The position numbers and the translations under genes were made by a program. Below are positions 28,057 through 36,536 of a stretch of 64,000 bases of DNA, piece by piece (position 1 is the first letter of the stretch; the number at the start of each line of letters is the position of its first letter). The notes beneath the pieces were generated by a model. It was not told the origin of the DNA. It did no database searches and saw nothing but the letters and a program-made list of their open reading frames with translations. The stretch comes from CAZKRL01 sp964555295 (lineage in GTDB: Bacteria; Bacteroidota; Bacteroidia; Flavobacteriales_D; Sanyastnellaceae), in the NCBI GenBank assembly GCA_964555295.1, contig CAZKRL010000003.1, forward strand, positions 1-64,000, in the 5' to 3' direction.

Positions 28057-30552
28057 TTATCCCCGAAGATTTCGCAAGAATTGTTCCAGGCTTTCCAGAT
28101 CACTGAACATGACCTTTCTCGCCTTGCTGCCTTCAAACGGACCAATGACACCAGCGGCCTCCAATTGATCAATCAATCGACCTGCCCGATTGTAACCCAA
28201 CTTCAACTTTCGTTGCAACATTGAGGCACTTCCTTGCTGAGTTGTCACGACGGTTCTGGCAGCTTCTTCAAACAAATCATCGCGATCTTCATCTGCGAAA
28301 TTACCACCGTCTCCTGCATTTTCATCTACCACTTCAGGTAAAATGAATGCGGAAGGATAGGCCTGTTGTGATCCAATATAATCAGTGATTTCCTCCACCT
28401 CCGGAGTATCCACAAAACCACACTGCAATCGAATCAAATCATTGCCCGTGCTGTAGAGCATATCACCGCGACCTATCAATTGCTCTGCACCACCCGAATC
28501 AAGAATGGTGCGTGAGTCAATTTTCGACGTAACCCTAAATGCTATTCGCGCTGGAAAATTGGCCTTAATGGTACCCGTGATAATATTTACCGACGGCCTC
28601 TGTGTTGCGATGATAAGATGTATGCCCACTGCTCGTGCCAACTGCGCCAATCGGGCTATGGGCGTTTCAACCTCACGCCCCGCCGTCATAATCAAATCTG
28701 CAAACTCATCGACCACAAGAACGATGTAAGGCAAATAGCGATGTCCGTTTTCCGGATTTAACTGCCGTGATGTGAATTTTTTGTTGTACTCTTTAATGGT
28801 TCTGCACGCCGCAATTTTGAGGAGCTCATAGCGCATGTCCATTTCAACGCACAATGAACTCAATGTTCTTACTACCTTCTGCACATCCGTGATGATGGCC
28901 TCCGACGCATCCGGGAGTTTGGCTAAGTAATGCCTCTCGATTTTATTGAAAAGGGTCAACTCAACCTTTTTAGGATCTACCAATACGAATTTGATTTCCG
29001 CAGGATGTTTCTTGTACAGCAATGAAACCAGAATGGCATTCAGTCCAACTGACTTTCCCTGACCCGTAGCACCGGCCATCAGTAGGTGTGGCATCTTGGT
29101 CAGGTCGGCAATGAAGAGCTCATTCGAAATGGTCTTGCCCAATGCCACTGGCAATTCCATATCGGAGTTCTGGAATTTATCCGATTGAATAAGGCCCCGC
29201 ATACTCACCACATCTGCCTTAGAATTTGGCACTTCAATACCGATGGTTCCTTTGCCCGGAATGGGTGCAATGATGCGGATTCCCAAGGCAGCCAGACTCA
29301 AGGCAATATCATCCTCAAGGTTTTTGATTTTTGAGATCCGCACGCCAGGCGCAGGAACAATTTCGTAGAGAGTAACTGTGGGACCAATAGTGGCTTTGAT
29401 TTTTGCAATCTCAATTTTGTAGTGGTTGAGGGTTTCGACAATCTTGTTTTTGTTGGCCTCTAACTCGTCCTTATCGATTTGCAAACTTCCAGAGCCGTGA
29501 GGTTTGAGAATTTCTGTAGGAGGAAATTCAAAACGACTTAGGTCGAGTTTCGGGTCATACGGCCCCATATCTTCTATGGGTCTTGCCGCGATCACGTCGC
29601 CTGACTCTTCAATTTCAGTTGGAATTTCAATCTCTAAGGAAACCTCATCGATGGGCTCTTCAATGATGAGAGGCAAATCATCGGCGGGTTGTGTGATTTC
29701 CGTATCAAGCTCGATTGCAGTGTTGTCTGTTAACTCAATAAGATCAGACTCCGCAGGTGGCTCCGGCTCAGAAGGGAGACTCGTCAGTAACTCGTTTTTT
29801 TTTTCCTCCTCTTGCTTGAGCTCGTTCTTCGGTTTCTTCTTAGGAGCCGGTTCTTCAGCGGGTAAATCCTCTTCAGGCGCTTCCTCCTCTCGAAGTTTAT
29901 TCTGTGCTCGTCGTTCCATCCAGCTCGCCCACATCCGCTCGAGGCTATGATTAAAATTGATCACCAAAAATGCTCCAAACGAAAAGATGAGCAGCATTAA
30001 GGTGCCCGTCCATCCAATGCTGTAGAGACAAGACTCTGTAATCAGATGCGCTATTCCACCGACAAGACTGGGGAAACCTAGCTCAATTGATTTGGTATCA
30101 GGAATATTATCATGGCTTACAAAAGCGAAGAGCATTGGTACTGCAAGCATACCGAAAGTCACAATTCTCACAGTTTTCCATAGAGGCCAGATTTCTTTTC
30201 TCAGCCAAATTTTACATCCGAGAACAAAGAGTATGAAGGGAAAGAAGAGAGCGCCCAATCCAAAAAGCTTATCCATCATGAGCCAGCCCGTGTGCGCACC
30301 CAAACTACCCATCCAGTTCTTGTAGGTTTCTTGAGCTTCAGACGAAGAGGCCGAGCCCTGAATCAAACGAATATCAGAATTTGAAGTGAAGGTGTAGGAG
30401 AGCGACGCCAGGAAAAGGTAGACACTCAACAATACAACAAAAATTCCTAGTATTTTTCTCGTCCGTACGTCTAGAATCCAGCCGCTACTCTCTGCCGTTT
30501 TTACCGGCGGTTGCTTTTCCTCCGATGCTTCTGTATTTTTCTTGGTAGCCAA
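28057..30552 (-). CDS. ftsK: DNA translocase FtsK/SpoIIIE
   Basis: 831 residues. Four membrane segments lie in the first 200 residues, followed by an acidic, proline- and glutamate-rich linker (about 215-320), the motor domain and a C-terminal gamma winged helix. Walker A is GATGQGKSVG and Walker B is IVLVVDEFADL. The gamma domain (LQRKLKLGYNRAGRLIDQLE) reads KOPS-like orienting sequences. It pumps chromosome dimers at the division septum and promotes XerCD recombination at dif. It is divergent from rpmG and probably co-transcribed with lolA. Confidence 0.95.
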   Translation of the reverse strand: MATKKNTEASEEKQPPVKTAESSGWILDVRTRKILGIFVVLLSVYLFLASLSYTFTSNSDIRLIQGSASSSEAQETYKNWMGSLGAHTGWLMMDKLFGLGALFFPFILFVLGCKIWLRKEIWPLWKTVRIVTFGMLAVPMLFAFVSHDNIPDTKSIELGFPSLVGGIAHLITESCLYSIGWTGTLMLLIFSFGAFLVINFNHSLERMWASWMERRAQNKLREEEAPEEDLPAEEPAPKKKPKNELKQEEEKKNELLTSLPSEPEPPAESDLIELTDNTAIELDTEITQPADDLPLIIEEPIDEVSLEIEIPTEIEESGDVIAARPIEDMGPYDPKLDLSRFEFPPTEILKPHGSGSLQIDKDELEANKNKIVETLNHYKIEIAKIKATIGPTVTLYEIVPAPGVRISKIKNLEDDIALSLAALGIRIIAPIPGKGTIGIEVPNSKADVVSMRGLIQSDKFQNSDMELPVALGKTISNELFIADLTKMPHLLMAGATGQGKSVGLNAILVSLLYKKHPAEIKFVLVDPKKVELTLFNKIERHYLAKLPDASEAIITDVQKVVRTLSSLCVEMDMRYELLKIAACRTIKEYNKKFTSRQLNPENGHRYLPYIVLVVDEFADLIMTAGREVETPIARLAQLARAVGIHLIIATQRPSVNIITGTIKANFPARIAFRVTSKIDSRTILDSGGAEQLIGRGDMLYSTGNDLIRLQCGFVDTPEVEEITDYIGSQQAYPSAFILPEVVDENAGDGGNFADEDRDDLFEEAARTVVTTQQGSASMLQRKLKLGYNRAGRLIDQLEAAGVIGPFEGSKARKVMFSDLESLEQFLRNLRG

Positions 30553-30767
30553 TTTGCCTCAATATATTTCAGCGCGGAATTTAACCGCGCCCGAAAGGCT
30601 ATTACTACTATCAATGAGGTATTATGAACACCCAAATGTGAGGGCTCATAGAAGGGGCCCTTAAGTTTACTAATTGATAATCAGCGATTTATACCAGGCG
30701 CCTGTTTCTATGATAAGGGACAATTGTATTTTTTTGCTGAAAAGATAGATAGATACATGATTGGCCC

Positions 30768-30775
30768 TATCTTCG
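30768..30775 (+). promoter_or_regulatory. -7 promoter element for rpmG
   Basis: TATCTTCG matches the Bacteroidota TAnnTTTG consensus with one mismatch and lies 20 bases before the rpmG start. No rpmB gene precedes rpmG, so a promoter is expected here. Confidence 0.4.
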
Positions 30776-30795
30776 CGCCCCCATAATTCAAAGCA

Positions 30796-30978
30796 ATGGC
30801 AAAAAAAGGCAATCGTGTTCAGGTCATTATGGAATGTACCGAGCACAAAGAGTCGGGTAAACCAGGGACTAGTCGGTACATCACCACTAAGAACCGTAAG
30901 AATACCCCAGACAGACTAGAGATGAAGAAATACAATCCGATTCTCAAGAAAATGACCGTTCATAAAGAAATCAAATAA
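30796..30978 (+). CDS. rpmG: 50S ribosomal protein L33
   Basis: 60 residues, the normal length for bL33. MAKKGNRVQVIMECTEH, TSRYITTKNRKNTPDRLE and MKKYNP are the family pattern. Of the zinc-ribbon cysteines found in the C+ form, only one remains, so this is the zinc-free type. It is followed 8 bases later by the DUF4295 gene and then ftsY; in many Bacteroidota rpmB comes first, but it is absent here and a promoter-like element stands in its place. Confidence 0.95.
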   Translation: MAKKGNRVQVIMECTEHKESGKPGTSRYITTKNRKNTPDRLEMKKYNPILKKMTVHKEIK

Positions 30979-30986
30979 TCTAGACC

Positions 30987-31145
30987 ATGGCAAAGAAAGT
31001 TGTTGCGACCCTGCAGACCGGTAGTGGTAAGAATCACACCAAGGTTATCAAAATGGTAAAGTCCGATAAAACTGGCGCTTATACCTTCAAAGAGGAAATT
31101 GTGCACAATGATCAAGTACAAGCATGGTTTTCTTCCAACAAGTAA
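30987..31145 (+). CDS. DUF4295 family small basic protein
   Basis: 52 residues, below common gene-calling cutoffs: it starts MAKKVVATLQTGSGKNHTKV and ends VQAWFSSNK. The family is confined to Bacteroidota and sits between rpmG and ftsY. From memory, a DUF4295 protein was assigned as a Bacteroidota-specific large-subunit ribosomal protein (bL38) in a Flavobacterium ribosome structure; I cannot check that here. The high lysine content and the rpmG neighbourhood agree with ribosome association. It starts 8 bases after rpmG and is followed by a strong terminator, so the two small genes form their own transcript. Confidence 0.88.
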   Translation: MAKKVVATLQTGSGKNHTKVIKMVKSDKTGAYTFKEEIVHNDQVQAWFSSNK

Positions 31146-31163
31146 ACTAAATTACCTAAACAT

Positions 31164-31200
31164 AAAGAGGCTGTGACCGACGTTACGGCCTCTTTTTTTT
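31164..31200 (+). terminator. Intrinsic terminator between DUF4295 and ftsY
   Basis: AAAGAGGCTGT pairs with ACGGCCTCTTT (one G-U pair), giving an 11-bp stem followed by a run of eight T. It ends 11 bases before the ftsY start, so ftsY would depend on read-through or an internal promoter. Confidence 0.8.
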
Positions 31201-31211
31201 GAAACCGTAGC

Positions 31212-32183
31212 ATGAACTTTTTCAAACGGCTTTTTTCCAAAGAGAAAAAGGAGAGTCTGGACCAGGGACTTGAAAAAACAAGGTCCGGATTTTTCTCACG
31301 ACTCGCAAGGATTGTCGCCGGGAAAAGCCAAGTGGATGAGGAGGTACTAGACGGCCTTGAGGAAATGCTCATCTCCAGCGACGTAGGCGTGGAAACCACC
31401 CTGAAAATCATTCGCAATATTGAAGAGCGAGTCAAGCGCGACAAGTTCGTTTCAACAAATGAGCTTAACAAAATTCTCCGTGAAGAGGTTTCATCATTGT
31501 TGAAAGGTCACCCCAGTGAAGACCAGGAAGAGCTGATTGTACCCGCGGGTATCAAACCCTATGTTATCATGGTAGTTGGGGTCAATGGTGTGGGCAAAAC
31601 CACCACCATTGGCAAACTTGCCAACCAATTCAAAAAAGCCGGTAAGTCGGTTGTGCTGGGCGCTGCAGATACTTTCCGTGCTGCTGCTGTAGACCAATTA
31701 AAAATCTGGAGCGAACGTGCGGGTGTACCCATTGTGATGCAGGAGATGGGGTCCGACCCCGCGAGCGTAGCCTATGACACGTTACAAAGTGCCGTTGCTC
31801 AGAACGCAGATGTTGTGCTCATCGACACCGCAGGACGATTGCACAACAAAGTCGGACTGATGAATGAACTCTCGAAAATTCGGAGAGTCATGCAAAAGGT
31901 GCTGCCGGATGCACCTCATGAAGTTCTTCTGGTGCTTGATGGAACTACAGGTCAAAATGCATTTGAACAGGCCAAACAATTCACAGCAGCAACCGAGGTC
32001 AACGCATTGGCGGTAACCAAAATTGATGGCACAGCGCGCGGTGGAGTGGTCATTGGCATCAGCGATCAGTTCAGTATTCCTGTAAAATATATTGGCGTCG
32101 GTGAAAAGATTGCCGACTTTCAGATTTTCAACCGTTACGAATTCGTTGACTCATTGTTCAAGTCATCGGAGCAGACCGATTGA
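31212..32183 (+). CDS. ftsY: Signal recognition particle receptor FtsY
   Basis: 323 residues. A short basic N-terminus (FKRLFSKEKKE) replaces the long acidic domain of E. coli FtsY, followed by the N domain and the GTPase G domain. GTPase motifs are GVNGVGKTTTIGKLA (G1), DTFRAAAVDQL, DTAGRLHN (G3) and TKIDGTARGG (G4). It docks SRP-ribosome complexes at the inner membrane. The gene lies just after a strong terminator, and a phosphoesterase gene follows 44 bases later. Confidence 0.95.
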   Translation: MNFFKRLFSKEKKESLDQGLEKTRSGFFSRLARIVAGKSQVDEEVLDGLEEMLISSDVGVETTLKIIRNIEERVKRDKFVSTNELNKILREEVSSLLKGHPSEDQEELIVPAGIKPYVIMVVGVNGVGKTTTIGKLANQFKKAGKSVVLGAADTFRAAAVDQLKIWSERAGVPIVMQEMGSDPASVAYDTLQSAVAQNADVVLIDTAGRLHNKVGLMNELSKIRRVMQKVLPDAPHEVLLVLDGTTGQNAFEQAKQFTAATEVNALAVTKIDGTARGGVVIGISDQFSIPVKYIGVGEKIADFQIFNRYEFVDSLFKSSEQTD

Positions 32184-32227
32184 ACCGCTCATAACCCGAG
32201 AGGTATTACTTTATATTTTATACTTGC

Positions 32228-32725
32228 ATGAAACGTATCGGACTGCTCTCCGACACTCACGGATATCTAGACGAGTCTGTATTTAGACACTTTGCAAACT
32301 GCGATGAAGTTTGGCACGCCGGCGACATTGGTGATGAGTCTATCATTGATTCTCTCAAATCATTCAAATCAACAAGATTTGTATATGGTAATATCGACAG
32401 CCATAACATTCGATTACGTACACATGAAAATCTCCGCTTTAATAGTGAGGGCATAGAGGTATGGCTGACACATATAGGGGGAAGACCTGGCAATTATGCC
32501 ACCCCAATAAGAAGCGAATTGAAAGCAAACTCCCCGGGGCTTTTTATCTGCGGCCATTCGCACATCTGCCTGATACAGTTTGATCATAAACATAATCTTT
32601 TATACATGAATCCCGGGGCTGCAGGAAAGCATGGCTTTCATCATGTACGAACATTAATCCGATTCGAAATAGAAACGGCAAAAATTCAAAACATAGAGGT
32701 TATAGAACTTGGAAAAAGAGCCTGA
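32228..32725 (+). CDS. YfcE/MJ0936-type metallophosphoesterase
   Basis: 165 residues. All calcineurin-like metal motifs are present: LSDTHG (DxH), HAGDIGD (GD), YGNIDSHN (GNxD/H), LTHIGG and CGHSH. Length and pattern fit the YfcE/MJ0936 group of small phosphodiesterases; the physiological substrate is not known. It follows ftsY on the same strand and is convergent with folB. Confidence 0.88.
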   Translation: MKRIGLLSDTHGYLDESVFRHFANCDEVWHAGDIGDESIIDSLKSFKSTRFVYGNIDSHNIRLRTHENLRFNSEGIEVWLTHIGGRPGNYATPIRSELKANSPGLFICGHSHICLIQFDHKHNLLYMNPGAAGKHGFHHVRTLIRFEIETAKIQNIEVIELGKRA

Positions 32726-32765
32726 ATAAGAAAACGTGAAATTCTGCAATCAACAGGCATTATCA

Positions 32766-33128
32766 TCAGCTCTGCGCCAATGGCAAAAAACACTCCACAC
32801 TCACCGAATTCACATCACCGCCTGCGGGGGGAGAAATCTTGGTGACTTTCACGCGGGCACTTGCAACATTCACTTCAGCCATGATCGATGAAGCAATGCG
32901 ATACGCCACAGTCTCAATCAATTTAGCCCGAATCGCCATCTCTCGGTATATGATGCGCACAACATCCACATAGTCAGCTGTCGCACGCAGATCGTCATGT
33001 TTTGCTGCCTCGATGAAATCAACCGCCATCTCAACGTCGACGATATAATCACCACCAATGATTTCCTCTTCGCGCCAGCAACCATGCTGAGCACGAACCT
33101 TCACACCGTTTACATGAACCTTCTGCAT
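32766..33128 (-). CDS. folB: Dihydroneopterin aldolase
   Basis: 120 residues from ATG 33128; nine further codons upstream lie inside glnS and are not family-like. It converts dihydroneopterin to 6-hydroxymethyl-dihydropterin in folate synthesis. Family marks are GVKVRAQHGCWREEE (with the active-site Glu), DLRATADYVDVV, KLIETVAYRIAS (conserved Glu) and VKVTKISPP (catalytic Lys). The start codon overlaps the glnS stop by one base (TGATG), so translation is probably coupled. Confidence 0.92.
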   Translation of the reverse strand: MQKVHVNGVKVRAQHGCWREEEIIGGDYIVDVEMAVDFIEAAKHDDLRATADYVDVVRIIYREMAIRAKLIETVAYRIASSIMAEVNVASARVKVTKISPPAGGDVNSVSVECFLPLAQS

Positions 33129-34798
33129 CAGAGTTTTGCGGCTTCTTTCGACCACGAGTCTTTCAACGTAACGGTACGATTGAACACCAATGCACCGGAG
33201 CTTGAATGTTTGTCGGGAGTAAAATACCCCATACGTATGAATTGGTAATGTTCTCCGGGCTGAGCAGCTTGAAGCGACGGTTCAGCCCAGGCCTGCGGAA
33301 TCACCTGTAAACTGTTCTCGTTGATGTAGTCTTTGAAATCTCCATCTTCTGCTGAAGGGTTGTCTACTTTGAACAGGCGATCATAAAGTTTGACCTCAAC
33401 AGCTTTCGCATGAGTACAACTCACAAAGTGAATGGTACCCTTCACATGAATGCCGCTGGTATCATTACCGCTTCGACTTTCCGGGATATACGTGCATCGG
33501 ATCAGAGTGATTTCACCCAGATCATTCTTTTCAAAACTTTCGCACTTGATGATATACGCGTGCTTCAAGCGTACCATCAAACCTGGCGCGAGTCTGAAAT
33601 ATTTCTTGGGCGCTACTTCCATGAAGTCGTCACGCTCAATCCACAACTCACGCGTGAACGGAATCTCTCGCGAGCCGCCGCCACCTTCAACTTCCGGATT
33701 GTTCTCTCCATGCAGCATCTCCACGCGCCCTTCTTCCAAGTTTTCAATGATTACTTTCACAGGGTTCATCACCACCATTCTGCGCATCGCAATTTTGTTG
33801 AGGTCCTCGCGAACACAATGTTCAAGTAAGCCCACATCAATCACGTTCTCTCTGCGCGCTACACCCACAAGCTCACAGAAATTGCGGATGCTGGCCGGCG
33901 TATATCCACGTCGACGAAACCCACTGATAGTAGGCATTCTGGGATCGTCCCAACCATCTACGTGTCGCTCATTTACGAGCTGCAGCAATTTGCGTTTGCT
34001 CATCACCGTGTAGCTCAAATTGCGCCGTGCGAATTCATATTGGCGACTCGGAAAAATACCGAGCTTCTCAATGAACCAATTGTAGAGCGGACGGTGTACT
34101 TCAAACTCAAGTGTGCAGATAGAATGCGTGATTTGCTCAATGGAGTCTGATTGGCCATGAGCAAAATCATACATAGGATAGATACACCACTTATCTCCTG
34201 TGCGATGATGATGAGCGTATTTGATGCGATACATCAACGGATCACGCAGATGCATATTCGGTGAGGCCATATCGATTTTCGCCCGCAAAGTTTTCTCACC
34301 CTCTTTGAATTCCCCTGCACGCATCCGACGGAATAGGTCAAGATTTTCTTCTGAACTGCGATCCCGAAATGGAGAGTTTCTTCCCGGCTCAGTAGGAGTT
34401 CCCTTCATTGCTGCAATTTCTTCAGCAGGGCTGTCATCAACATACGCATATCCCAACGATATCATTTGCTCTGCGAAACTGTATAACGTCTCGAAATAAT
34501 CGCTGGCATAAAATTCTCCCGACCACTCAAAGCCCAGCCAACGGATATCGGTTTTGATACTCTCCACATACTCCGTGTCTTCTGTCATTGGGTTGGTGTC
34601 ATCAAAACGCAAATTGGTTTGACCGCCAAACTTCTTTGCCAGTCCGAAATTCAGACATATGGAAGTGGCATGACCCATGTGCAGATAACCATTGGGCTCC
34701 GGCGGAAAGCGCGTAAGAACACGACCGTTATGCACGTTGTTGCGAAGATCTTCGGCAACAATATCTTCCAGAAAGTTGGATGACTTTTCTATTTCCAT
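33128..34798 (-). CDS. glnS: Glutaminyl-tRNA synthetase
   Basis: 556 residues. This class I synthetase charges tRNA-Gln directly. The HIGH-type motif is PPEPNGYLHMGHA (about 32-44), the second site is VMSKRKL, and the C-terminal anticodon-binding beta barrels are complete (TLIRCTYIPES, SVNRTV-like VFNRTVTLKDSW). It begins 2 bases after gltX. Having glnS next to gltX suggests this organism does not depend on the amidotransferase route for Gln-tRNA. Confidence 0.96.
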   Translation of the reverse strand: MEIEKSSNFLEDIVAEDLRNNVHNGRVLTRFPPEPNGYLHMGHATSICLNFGLAKKFGGQTNLRFDDTNPMTEDTEYVESIKTDIRWLGFEWSGEFYASDYFETLYSFAEQMISLGYAYVDDSPAEEIAAMKGTPTEPGRNSPFRDRSSEENLDLFRRMRAGEFKEGEKTLRAKIDMASPNMHLRDPLMYRIKYAHHHRTGDKWCIYPMYDFAHGQSDSIEQITHSICTLEFEVHRPLYNWFIEKLGIFPSRQYEFARRNLSYTVMSKRKLLQLVNERHVDGWDDPRMPTISGFRRRGYTPASIRNFCELVGVARRENVIDVGLLEHCVREDLNKIAMRRMVVMNPVKVIIENLEEGRVEMLHGENNPEVEGGGGSREIPFTRELWIERDDFMEVAPKKYFRLAPGLMVRLKHAYIIKCESFEKNDLGEITLIRCTYIPESRSGNDTSGIHVKGTIHFVSCTHAKAVEVKLYDRLFKVDNPSAEDGDFKDYINENSLQVIPQAWAEPSLQAAQPGEHYQFIRMGYFTPDKHSSSGALVFNRTVTLKDSWSKEAAKL

Positions 34799-34800
34799 AA

Positions 34801-36336
34801 TTATGTAAGTTGAAGTTGATGAAGCGCCGCGACGATACGCGCAGCGGTTTCTTTTCCGCCCAATAGTTGCATCATACCCATGAGATCAACGCCGCCGGAG
34901 ACGCCGGAGACGAGGATGCGCAAAGGCTGCATCACTTCACCGGTTTTGAATGAGCCGGCCGCGATAAACTGTTTCACCGCCTCTGCAACATCACCTTCAA
35001 TAGATGTGATATGAGCCGCTAGCGCATGGAAATACGCCGACATTCCCTCCTTCCATTTTTTATTGAGGGTATCCGTATCAAACTGTGATGGCGGAAAAAA
35101 CAAGTACGCACCGGTGGCGAGCAATTCGTTGCAGAAATGAATTCGCGGACGAAGCAATTCAGCTGCGGCTGACAAGTACGCGTCATTCACCTGGATGTTG
35201 GATGTCTCCCATCCATGTTCAATCAATTGCTGGTGCAAATGTTGACTCAAGATATTCGTGGGTAATTGGTGAACGTATTGCGTATTGAACCAAACGGCCT
35301 TCTCAGGGTCAAATCGCGCTCCCGCTTTTTGAATATTCTCAAAGGAGAAGAGCGTGATGAGTTCTTGCATTGAAAAAATTTCTTGCTCTGTGCCCGGGTT
35401 CCAGCCCAGCAATGCGAGCAGATTGATGAACGCTTCGGGCTCATACCCTTTCTCACGATATCCTGATGAAAGCTCACCTGAGGCGGGGTCTTTCCAATTG
35501 AGAGGAAACACAGGGAACCCGAGTCTGTCGCCATCGCGTTTGCTGAGCTTTCCATGACCATCAGGCTTGAGCAATAGCGGCAGATGGGCGTAATGCGGCA
35601 TCTTTTCCTCCCAGCCCAAATAACGATATATGAGAATGTGCGCAGGCGCGCTGGGCAACCACTCCTCTCCGCGCACGGCATGAGAAATTTCCATCAGATA
35701 ATCATCAACAATGTGGGCGAGATGATAGGTGGGCATGCCGTCGCTCTTGAGCAATACTTTATCGTCTACGATATTGGATTGAAATGAAACCTCACCGCGA
35801 ATCAGGTCGGTAAAGGTGATGGTTTCACCGGGAGTAACTTTAAGACGAAACACATGCGGAGTATTAGACGCAATGAGACTCGCCACTTCTTCAGCCGACA
35901 AACTCAAGGAGTTGCGCATAGACATTCGTACTGACGCATCGTATGAAAAAGTTTGTCCGCTCGCCTCTGCGCTCTTGCGACGTCCTTCAATTTCCTCCGT
36001 GGTATCAAATGCGATATAAGCATGACCGCTTTGTAGCAATTGCTGGGCGTATTGGGAATAGAGGGGCTTACGTTCGCTCTGACGATACGGTGCGTGCGGG
36101 CCATCACCGAATCCCACTCCTTCATTAGGAGAAATGCCGCACCAACGAAGGGCTTCGATGATATACTCCTCAGCGCCTGGCACGAATCTATTTAGATCAG
36201 TGTCTTCTATTCGCAAAATGAAATCACCATCATTTTTTTTGGCGAAGAGATAGCTGAAAAGCGCGGTGCGCACGCCACCCATGTGAAGGGGGCCGGTAGG
36301 ACTTGGTGCGAAGCGCAGACGAATTCGTTGAGACAT
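34801..36336 (-). CDS. gltX: Glutamyl-tRNA synthetase
   Basis: 511 residues, the usual length. FAPSPTGPLHMGGVRTAL holds the HIGH motif and KLSKRDGDR the KMSKS motif. It supplies Glu-tRNA for translation and also for haem synthesis through HemA, whose gene lies about 9 kb away. It is the first gene of the gltX-glnS-folB set, with 2-base spacing to glnS. Confidence 0.96.
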   Translation of the reverse strand: MSQRIRLRFAPSPTGPLHMGGVRTALFSYLFAKKNDGDFILRIEDTDLNRFVPGAEEYIIEALRWCGISPNEGVGFGDGPHAPYRQSERKPLYSQYAQQLLQSGHAYIAFDTTEEIEGRRKSAEASGQTFSYDASVRMSMRNSLSLSAEEVASLIASNTPHVFRLKVTPGETITFTDLIRGEVSFQSNIVDDKVLLKSDGMPTYHLAHIVDDYLMEISHAVRGEEWLPSAPAHILIYRYLGWEEKMPHYAHLPLLLKPDGHGKLSKRDGDRLGFPVFPLNWKDPASGELSSGYREKGYEPEAFINLLALLGWNPGTEQEIFSMQELITLFSFENIQKAGARFDPEKAVWFNTQYVHQLPTNILSQHLHQQLIEHGWETSNIQVNDAYLSAAAELLRPRIHFCNELLATGAYLFFPPSQFDTDTLNKKWKEGMSAYFHALAAHITSIEGDVAEAVKQFIAAGSFKTGEVMQPLRILVSGVSGGVDLMGMMQLLGGKETAARIVAALHQLQLT

Positions 36337-36411
36337 AATTTAGATTAGCGGTCAGCAAATTTAGCCATCCAACTAACCGCTTAGGTCAGATAGTTTTCAC
36401 TCAACGTTGAT

Positions 36412-36446
36412 CGAAAAAAGAACCAACGAATTCGTTGGTTCCATTA
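36412..36446 (-). terminator. Intrinsic terminator of katG
   Basis: A perfect 22-base inverted repeat at 36420-36441 (CCAACGAATTCGTTGG at its core), followed on the minus strand by TTTTTT. It lies about 95 bases past the katG stop. An A-run on the other side allows termination in both directions in principle. Confidence 0.75.
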
Positions 36447-36536
36447 AAAATTCGATCGTTTGAATAAGTCCTACCAACGCCAGGCAGATTCGGGAATCCT
36501 TTACACTTAAGATTCAACTCTAAACTATTGTAAAGC

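Noticed and set aside
28044..28172. Longer N-terminus for lolA
   Set aside because: The extra codons overlap ftsK and are not signal-like; ATG 28043 starts a clean signal peptide.
36420..36441. 22-bp perfect palindrome as a regulator site for katG
   Set aside because: It lies behind katG, not ahead, and is followed by a T-run on the minus strand, which fits a terminator.
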